Shown: one piece after another, positions 1 to 5,900 of the stretch
How positions within the stretch are numbered: the first letter of the stretch is position 1
How the letters are laid out: each line of letters begins with the position of its first letter
Source: JAAYEA01 sp012689325
GTDB lineage: Bacteria > Chloroflexota > Anaerolineae > JAAYEA01
Direction: 5' to 3'
DNA length: 10,706 nt
Assembly (NCBI GenBank): GCA_036841525.1
Contig: DAITVZ010000109.1
Span: 1-10,706, forward strand
Position numbers and translations under genes: made by a program
The notes under the pieces: generated by a model
The model's input: only the letters and a program-made list of their open reading frames with translations
Databases searched by the model: none
Told to the model about the DNA's origin: nothing

Positions 1-1209
1 CTCCAGCCCCCGGCCATCTATATTCACGAACGCGTGAAGCAGGACCATCGGGCACTGGCCCGAGCCGAGCGTCTGCTTTCCATCATGGATTCCCCGAAAA
101 TCGTTAGTGGCATTACCGACGACGAACTGGCCAAGATCGTGCAGGAGGCAGGCTGGCGCACCTCGCGTCGAGTAAGCGGCGCCAAAAAGGCCGAGGATCC
201 CACGGTCATCCTGAACGCCTTTGATTTCGACCAGCCTGACGGAGAGCGCGCCCAGGGCAACGGCGACCTCTATTACGGCGGCGGGGCCTGGGCCCGGCGC
301 GACCGCAAGCGCGTCTTTGCCAGCGAGGGAACCATCTGCCAGGATGCCTGGGAGATCCACAGCGCGCTGGGGTGCCTCTTTAAGTGCGACTATTGCGCCC
401 TGGAGAACGTGCTGAACTTGATGGTCAACATCGAGGCGTTCGTCGAGCATCTGGGGCCGTTCATCGACGCCCACGCGCAGACGCTATACAAGTGGGACAG
501 TCGCAGCGATATCCTCACCTTTGAGCCCGAGTACGATGCCACGCGCCCGATGGTCGAGTTCTTTGGCGCGCAGCGCAAAGCCTTTCTCATGCACTACACC
601 AAGAGCGACAACGTGGATGTCTTGCGCGACCTGAAGCACCACGGCCAGACCATGGTCTGCTGGAGCCTCTCCGCGCACACCCAGAGCCGCCTCATCGAGG
701 TGGGCACCGCCACGGACGAGGAGCGCATCGAGGCGATGCGAAAATGCCAGGAGTGGGGGTATCACGTGCGCTGCCGGCTATCGCCCATCGTGCCGGTGGC
801 CAACTGGCGCGAGGAAAACCGCGCCCTGCTCGAACTCCTCTTTTCCAGGGTGCAGCCAGAGGTGATCAGCCTGGAGACCCTCGCCCGCTTCCCCGATTAC
901 GAGATGCTCCCCCGCACCATCGACCTAGACCTGCTGGATCCTTCCTTCATCCAGGCGGCCCAGGAGGCCCGGGGGGAGATGGCGGGGCGCATCTATGGCC
1001 CCTTCCCGCACGAAAAGCGCGCCGAGATCTACCGTTTCCTGATCGAGGAGCTGCGGCGCCTCAGCCCGGCTACGCCCTATTCCATCTGCCTGGAGTCGCC
1101 CGAGATGTGGCAGGAACTGGGCCCCTTGATGGGACAGTCGCCGGAGGCTTACGCCTGCTGCTGTGGCGGGTTCTGCACCCCTGGTCAGCCGCTGATGTCG
1201 CCGCCGTGA
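1..1209 (+). CDS. Spore photoproduct lyase-like radical SAM protein (5' end outside window)
   Basis: Radical SAM enzyme resembling SplB, which repairs the thymine dimer 'spore photoproduct' in DNA. The frame is open to base 1, and its first residues (PPAIYIHERV) look like the start of SplB (VYIEPRAL), so the true start is probably left of the window; GTG at 34 is an unlikely start. Counting from codon 34, the 4Fe-4S motif is C114-x3-C118-x2-C121 (CLFKCDYC, bases 373-396). Later blocks also follow SplB, including KHHGQT, the RIEA segment and a SPIVPVANW strand matching SplB's APIYIHEGW. SplB's hydrogen-donor Cys141, in SCTSD, aligns with Ser156 (DSRSD), so canonical lyase activity is doubtful. 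The C-terminus has a cysteine cluster, C375-C377 and C381. Family membership is confident from remembered SplB sequence; the substrate is unknown. Confidence 0.85.
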   Translation, partial: LQPPAIYIHERVKQDHRALARAERLLSIMDSPKIVSGITDDELAKIVQEAGWRTSRRVSGAKKAEDPTVILNAFDFDQPDGERAQGNGDLYYGGGAWARRDRKRVFASEGTICQDAWEIHSALGCLFKCDYCALENVLNLMVNIEAFVEHLGPFIDAHAQTLYKWDSRSDILTFEPEYDATRPMVEFFGAQRKAFLMHYTKSDNVDVLRDLKHHGQTMVCWSLSAHTQSRLIEVGTATDEERIEAMRKCQEWGYHVRCRLSPIVPVANWREENRALLELLFSRVQPEVISLETLARFPDYEMLPRTIDLDLLDPSFIQAAQEARGEMAGRIYGPFPHEKRAEIYRFLIEELRRLSPATPYSICLESPEMWQELGPLMGQSPEAYACCCGGFCTPGQPLMSPP

Positions 1210-1309
1210 TCCCGGCATAGGTGCATCCGCCAGAGCTGCACGAATCCGGCAGTATCGTTGGGATCTCTGGAGGAGTGGCAAGTCGGCGGGGAGGTGAAGG
1301 AGATCAAGC

Positions 1310-1483
1310 ATGATAGCACCCCAAAATACAGCCCAGCTGCAAGCAAAAAGGCGCCAAGTTGACCGGGGCTGCGGGCGCACTCAAGTTATCGCCGGCGCTT
1401 GCGAATCTGCTGGTAGCTGCCCGCCAGGGCTACGATTGGCCCCACGGCACCGGAGCCGCATCAAGCCAGCGAAGGATCGTTGA
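1310..1483 (+). CDS. Possible small ORF, or frameshifted start of the HhH gene
   Basis: An ATG at 1310 follows a good ribosome binding site, AAGGAG at 1297-1302, with 7 nt spacing. It reads 57 codons to TGA at 1481-1483, in a different frame from the HhH gene it overlaps. Its first 13 residues look natural (MIAPQNTAQLQAK), but the rest reads like an out-of-frame shadow. If one A of the AAAAA run at 1345-1349 were absent, this start would run directly into the HhH frame. It is therefore either a real upstream start separated by a 1-base indel or slippage, or a short leader peptide. Nothing in the product is recognisable. Confidence 0.25.
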   Translation: MIAPQNTAQLQAKRRQVDRGCGRTQVIAGACESAGSCPPGLRLAPRHRSRIKPAKDR

Positions 1484-2141
1484 TCTCGAAGCAAAGGTGC
1501 GCGTTCTCTTGACAGATCTAGCCCCCGCGTCCGCGTGTGCAATCGCAGGCCAGGTGTCGATTTGGGCAGGGAACAACCAGCCCGCCATAGGCAAGATCAC
1601 AGGCGCTTCGCCAGACGGAAAAGCTGCGATGCAGCACGCCATCGCCGATCTTGTCTCCGGGAAGACACGCTCCGGCATCGCCGCCCTCTGCGATCTCCCA
1701 GGCATCGGCTTGGTCATCGCATCCAAGATCTACAGGTTCTGCTCTCCCAAGACGGGAGCGGCTGTGGACCGCCACGCCTCGTATTTCTTCAACTCGCTGC
1801 TCGTTAATGATGGCGCTTATGCTACCGAGTTTCAGCGCGAATGGTCCACTGGCGCCCACAAGGCATCTCGGCTGGCGATCTATACCAAGTCCGGGTTATC
1901 CCGGAATCAAAGCGAGTATTTCGACACCTATTTGCCGCTGCTCGGGCACATTGCCGCCGAGTTGAACGCGCAGTCTCGGCGATATTGCTGCGCAGCCACG
2001 GGCCAGAAGAAGGCCTGGACCCCCGCGGACGTGGAGATGGCCAAGAGGTCGGGACGGGTTAGCGTGGACGCCGAGCCCTGGACCCCCGCGGACGTGGAGA
2101 TGGCCGCCTACTATTGGTGGGCGTGTCACGGCGCCAAGTAG
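1359..2141 (+). CDS. Helix-hairpin-helix protein resembling DNA glycosylases, function unknown
   Basis: A 260-residue soluble protein. Residues 113-123 (LPGIGLVIASK) form a helix-hairpin-helix like that of the Nth/OGG DNA glycosylase superfamily. VDRH at 136-139 sits where those enzymes have VDTH, with the catalytic Asp. The lysine bifunctional glycosylases place in the hairpin (LPGVGRKTA in Nth) is replaced by hydrophobic residues, and there is no Nth-type four-cysteine iron-sulfur cluster, so a monofunctional or non-enzymatic DNA-binding role is possible. TTG at 1359 has AAAAGG 7 nt upstream; ATG at 1310 has a better site but is out of frame. The C-terminus contains WTPADVEMA twice from a duplication. 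It lies 149 bp after another repair-like gene on the same strand, so a shared DNA-damage theme is plausible but unproven. Confidence 0.7.
   Translation: MTGAAGALKLSPALANLLVAARQGYDWPHGTGAASSQRRIVDLEAKVRVLLTDLAPASACAIAGQVSIWAGNNQPAIGKITGASPDGKAAMQHAIADLVSGKTRSGIAALCDLPGIGLVIASKIYRFCSPKTGAAVDRHASYFFNSLLVNDGAYATEFQREWSTGAHKASRLAIYTKSGLSRNQSEYFDTYLPLLGHIAAELNAQSRRYCCAATGQKKAWTPADVEMAKRSGRVSVDAEPWTPADVEMAAYYWWACHGAK
2014..2105 (+). repeat. Direct repeat, 29 bp, at 63-bp offset inside the HhH gene
   Basis: Bases 2014-2042 and 2077-2105 are identical over 29 bp, both starting CCTGGACCCC. The 63-bp offset is a multiple of three, so the frame is kept and the peptide WTPADVEMA appears twice, separated by 12 residues. 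This looks like an in-frame tandem duplication. The second copy, continuing into AYYWWACHG, more resembles a natural C-terminus, so the first unit is probably the inserted one. Confidence 0.8.
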
Positions 2142-2177
2142 GGCACGCGCACAAACGCAAAGAATGGCGGCAGCCCC

Positions 2178-2390
2178 CTACAGCTCCGCATCCAACCTCG
2201 CCAGATCCACCAGTTCGGCGCCGGCCGCCGCGGCCTCGGCTCGCGCCGCCTCGGTGTAGCCCGCCCGCGCGAACAGGACGTGGTGGACCCGCCAGCCGCT
2301 GCCGTCCGCGCCGCCGCCATCGGGCAGCTTCCGCAGCACCCTGGTCGTCCTCACCTCCAGCAGCTCTTGGAGCACCGCCCGGTCCACCAC
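2178..2390 (-). pseudogene. C-terminal remnant resembling DUF234-type AAA ATPase
   Basis: On the minus strand, ending at TAG (2180-2178), about 70 codons read like the C-terminal nuclease-like tail of the archaeal-type AAA ATPase/DUF234 family. Visible are a helix (VLQELLEV), a strand ending in HHVLFARAGYTEAAR, which matches that family's LFSRSGFTEEL-type motif, and a final AELVDLARL. Full-length members have roughly 450 residues with Walker motifs, all missing here. The frame stays open upstream to about 2531, but the similarity stops near 2390, where the minus reading turns compositionally odd. This suggests a gene cut by a rearrangement whose breakpoint lies near 2390-2400. The identification is from memory of the family motif. 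Confidence 0.45.
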
Positions 2391-2556
2391 CTCGGCGCCT
2401 TCACGTCCGCCGACGTTTCCAGCAAGCTCAAGGTGCTGTTTCGACCCAAGGGCGCCGGCGTGCCCGAGATGTTGGAGGGCGAGGAAACTATCACCTGGTA
2501 GGCTCAGCGCTATTCTCGGCGTGATGGAATGTCATTCATGGCGCGAATAGCCTGTC
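2391..2556. other. Stretch without a recognisable gene
   Basis: A plus-strand frame reads about 37 protein-like codons here, ending TAG at 2499-2501 (for example SSKLKVLFRPKGAG). Upstream of about 2391 the same frame is antisense to the ATPase remnant. It may be the tail end of another broken gene joined at that point. I do not recognise a family and see no start codon or ribosome binding site for it. Bases 2502-2556 hold nothing I can name. Confidence 0.3.
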
Positions 2557-2620
2557 GAGCGCCGTCAGGAACCGCGGCATGGAAATGCCGAACGCGCAGC
2601 CTGACGGCGCTCTTATTGTA
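2557..2620 (+). terminator. Hairpin, possible intrinsic terminator or insulator
   Basis: The arms 2557-2569 (GAGCGCCGTCAGG) and 2600-2612 are perfectly complementary over 13 bp. They enclose a second hairpin, 2575-2580 with 2585-2590, closed by a GGAA (GNRA-type) tetraloop. The sequence after it, TTATTGTACTTTG, is T-rich but not a clean T-run. It lies 19 bp upstream of the -35 box at 2632, so it could stop read-through from the left. It could instead be a structured element of its own. Confidence 0.5.
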
Positions 2621-2631
2621 CTTTGTGGAGG

Positions 2632-2660
2632 TTGCATTGTGCTAATGCTTGTGGTATAAT
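2632..2660 (+). promoter_or_regulatory. Sigma70-type extended -10 promoter
   Basis: A perfect -10 box TATAAT at 2655-2660 is preceded by TGG at 2652-2654, giving the extended -10 form TGnTATAAT. A -35 box TTGCAT at 2632-2637 lies exactly 17 bp upstream; only its TTG matches consensus. This is an AT-rich island in GC-rich DNA. Transcription would start near 2667 and run rightward into the structured leader and the tail operon. Confidence 0.75.
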
Positions 2661-2666
2661 GTGACA

Positions 2667-2912
2667 TGACAAGCGGCACGGCGTTTCGCCGCCACCGCCG
2701 CACATAGCCCGATCCCCAGACGAAGAAGGGGGAATAGGGCGACGCTCGTAGGAACGAGCGTTTGGCGTTCGCAAGAGCGAACGCAGCGCCGTTCCGAACA
2801 CAAGCGACCGTTGCGAGTCGAGGACTTGAGGGCCGCGTGTGGGGAGCGTGACAAGAGCCTGTCCTCGGGATGGGCATCTTGTCGCGTTCCCCGCACGCGG
2901 CCCTTTTATTTT
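2667..2912 (+). ncRNA. Candidate structured non-coding RNA or attenuator leader
   Basis: About 245 nt lie between a strong promoter and a strong terminator-like hairpin, with no convincing ORF. Stem-loops in order: 2679-2683 with 2687-2691 (TTT loop); CCCC/GGGG at about 2712-2732 inside a GCCC/GGGC pair; 2743-2749 with 2754-2760 (7 bp, loop AGGA); 2765-2772 with 2777-2784 (8 bp, loop AAGA); about 2802-2828 (CAAG/CTTG and CGAC/GTCG); then the 35-bp terminal hairpin. I do not recognise tmRNA, SRP RNA, RNase P RNA or 6S RNA. The tape measure start is 30 nt downstream, so this may be a free small RNA or a leader controlling read-through. The ends are predicted from promoter and T-tract only. Confidence 0.55.
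2830..2912 (+). terminator. Very long intrinsic terminator-like hairpin upstream of the tape measure gene
   Basis: The arm 2830-2856 pairs with 2877-2903 over 27 bp, and 2857-2864 pairs with 2868-2875 over 8 bp. The two stems are separated only by bulged A2876 and capped by a TCG triloop. All non-Watson-Crick positions (2840-2893, 2846-2887, 2849-2884, 2860-2872, 2861-2871) are G-U wobbles when read as plus-strand RNA; on the other strand they would be A-C mismatches. TTTTATTTT follows at 2904-2912. This has the form of a rho-independent terminator but is far longer than typical. It would attenuate transcription into the tail operon unless read through. Confidence 0.75.
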
Positions 2913-2942
2913 GCCACATGGCGAGGGCCAGGGTACCCAGAC

Positions 2943-5900
2943 ATGCACACCGAAGCCGAAATCTACCAACTGCTCATCGATTACAAGGTCCGCACCGCCG
3001 AGGCCGAGCAGGCGATGGCGCGGATGCAGACCGTCACCCAGCAGACGACCAACGCGATGACCGGCCTGGCGCCCGCCGCCGGCCAGGCCCAGTCGCGGCT
3101 GGCCCAACTGAGCCAGGTCGCCTTGGGCGTCGTCAACGTCGTTGGCAACCTGGCCAACGCCTTCCTGGGCGTCGTCAGCGCCGTCCAGCAGTTCGTCATC
3201 CCCGCCGCCAAGATGATCAAGGACCTGGCGGATCAGGGCGCCGCCCTGTCCGCGACCCGCGACGAATACCGCAAGCTGGCGGATGCCGTGGGCGACGCCG
3301 GCGACACCATGCTGGCCCAGATGCGGGCCGTCACCAAGGGCACCGTGGACGACCAGACGCTGATGCAGACCGCCCTGCGCCTGACCGAGCTCGCCGGCAA
3401 AGAGGCCTTCACCGCCCTCCCCTCCCTCATGGCCATCGCCTCCCAACAGGCCCGCAAGATGGGGATCAGCACGGCAAAGGCGATGGACGACATCATCACC
3501 GGCGTGGGCCGCGGCAGCGCCGAGATGCTGGACAACCTGGGCATCGTGGTGGACACCAGCACCGCCTACAAAAAGCTGGCGGAGTCCCTGGGCGTGGCCA
3601 CGTCCGAGCTGACCAAAGAGCAGAAGCAGATGGTGCTTCTGGCCGAGATCCAGCGCAAGTACGGCGTGGACGTGGAGGCGGTGGCCAGCGGCCAGCTCTC
3701 GGCCTCCAAGCAGATACAGGCCTACTCCACCCAGCTCAAGAACCTCCGCGACGAGCTGGTGATGGAGCTGCTGCCCGCGACCCAGGATCTGATGGGCGTG
3801 GCCATGCCCCTGATCAGCGGCCTGTTCCAGGACGCCGTGCCCATCATCGAGAACCTGATCACCAAGGTGACCGAGCTGACGGCCGCCTGGGCGGGCAACC
3901 GCGAGGCCATCGCCAAGAACCGCGAGGATTTTGAGAAATGGCTGCGCACGCGGGTCGCCGACGCCGGCGGCGTGATGTCCCCTGAACTGGAAGCGGAGGC
4001 CCGGGAGCGGGCCCGGGAGACCAAGATCGACCGCGGCGAGGGCCGGCAGGGCGCCATTACCACCTGGCTGGAGACCAACCAATACCAGCAGGTGGTGGAC
4101 CAGGTCAAGGCCGAGACGGATGCCGTGAGCCAGGGCTACCGCGACCTGATGGACATCTACCAGACGCTGGTGGAGCGGAAGGAGCGCCTCCAGGCCAGCC
4201 TCTCCTCGGGGCTCTTTGACGCCTCGATCATGCAGATGGACCGGGAGGCGCTGGCCCAGACCGAGCAAGCGCTCGCCGCCATCGAGTCGCGCCTGGTCAG
4301 CATGACGGAGATCAGTCAGCGGGAACGCGAGGCCGCGGCGACCGCCTGGGTGGAGACGACCGACCTGGCGCAGGTACGGGCACAGGAGGATGCCAAACTC
4401 CTTGAGGCGATCAGGATCTCCGCCGAGGAGCGCGTGCGCATCGAGGAGGAGGCCGCCCGGCTGATCGCCGAGGCCCAGGCCGACGGCGGGCCGGTGAACG
4501 CGCGCGCGGCGCAACTGGAGGCCGAGCGGGCGATCCTGGAGCAATCGCGCCAGCAGTTCTCCGAGTACTATACCGGCATCACCGAGGGGGAGCAGGTCGC
4601 CCTGGCGGAGCAGGTGGCCCTGGAGGAGGAGAACGCCCAGGAGCGCAAGCTGATCGCCGAGGGGCTCTACCAGGACCTCATGGACATCGCCTCGAACTAC
4701 CAGCAGGCCGCGGAGGCCTCGACGACCGAGTTCCTGGCCGACCTGGCGGAGCTCCAACACGCCCACGAGGAGGACCTGCTCGTCTTGCAGCAGGACCGGG
4801 CCATGGCGCGGGCGGCCCTGCTGGCCGACTATCAGCAGCAGATCGCCGCGGCGCAGCGGGCCGGCGACGCCGAGGAGGTGGCGCAGCTCCAGTCCAAGCT
4901 CAACATCGAGCTGGTGGAGATGAACAACGCCAACGCCAAGGAGGACGCCCTGCAGGACCGGGCCCGCAAGGTGGAGGAGATCAAGCGGATTCGGGCCTAC
5001 CAGGTGGAGCTCCAGCAACTGCGGGCCAAGATCAACGACGAGTTCGTCATGCGCCTGCTGGACGCGGCCAACAAGAGCGGCCTGGACACCAAGGTGGTGG
5101 AGGCCAAGCTGAAGGCGCTCAATGTGGAGCTGAGCGCCCAGGCCCAGGTGGCCATCGAGGTCGCCAAGATCAACCAGCAGAAGGGCAAGTCCGAGTGGCA
5201 ACTGGCCCAGGAGGTCTACGGCGCCAGCAAGTCCCGCATCGACACCCTCATCGCCGAGGCCAAGAAGCGGCTGGACATCGCCCAGGGCGAGCTGGCGGCT
5301 TGGTCGCCGCCCCCGGTGGAGATCCCCGCGCAGGTGGACCTGGACATCACCTACGGCGGGATCGGCGGGGACACGAAGCGCGAGGAAACCGTGGTGGAGG
5401 CCCTGGACGCCACGGTGGGGCGGATCGTGGACATCGTGGGCAACGCCATCGACACGCTGGAAAAGCTGGTGGGGTACGAGGAGCGCACCGAGGAGATCAA
5501 GGCCGCGGCGCAGCGGCTGGGCGAGGACATCCGCGAGCTCATCGCGGCGCTCTTCCCCTACGCCGAGTCCTTCGGCAGGGATGCCTCGGGCCGCCTGGTC
5601 AGCGACTGGCGGGACATCCCCAAGGCGGTGGCCGAGTTCGCCGGCTGGGCCAGCAGCACCATCGGCGCCTACGCCTCCGCCATCTCCACCCTCTCCAACC
5701 TGGCCGACCTGGAGATCGCGGACGTGGGCGGCAAGATCGCCTGGGTCGCCGACGTGATCGGCGTGGTGATCCGGGAGCTGGACCGGGTGCGGCAGACCTT
5801 CGCCGATGCCGCGGGCCAGTGGCGGGACCAGCCCAAGGACGCGGCCCACTTTGCCCAGTACGCCACCGAGGCCCTGGGCGTGGTCAAGGCCGCCGCCGAG

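Noticed and set aside
2114..2524. Plus-strand reading frame of 136 codons
   Set aside because: It is Pro/Arg-rich, antisense to the ATPase-like remnant, overlaps the HhH 3' end, and lacks a ribosome site.
2743..2784. Two adjacent hairpins as a CRISPR or REP array
   Set aside because: The two stems differ in sequence and there is no repeated unit with spacers; only two copies of similar shape.
2830..2903. The long palindrome as a MITE or insertion-sequence end
   Set aside because: No target duplication is visible, the arms are nearly contiguous with a 3-nt loop, and the G-U polarity plus T-tail favour an RNA terminator.
2811..2942. In-frame N-terminal extension of the tape measure upstream of ATG 2943
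   Set aside because: It would translate through the terminator hairpin. Both strands yield the same RAACGERDK peptide because of the palindrome, showing it reflects RNA structure, not coding.
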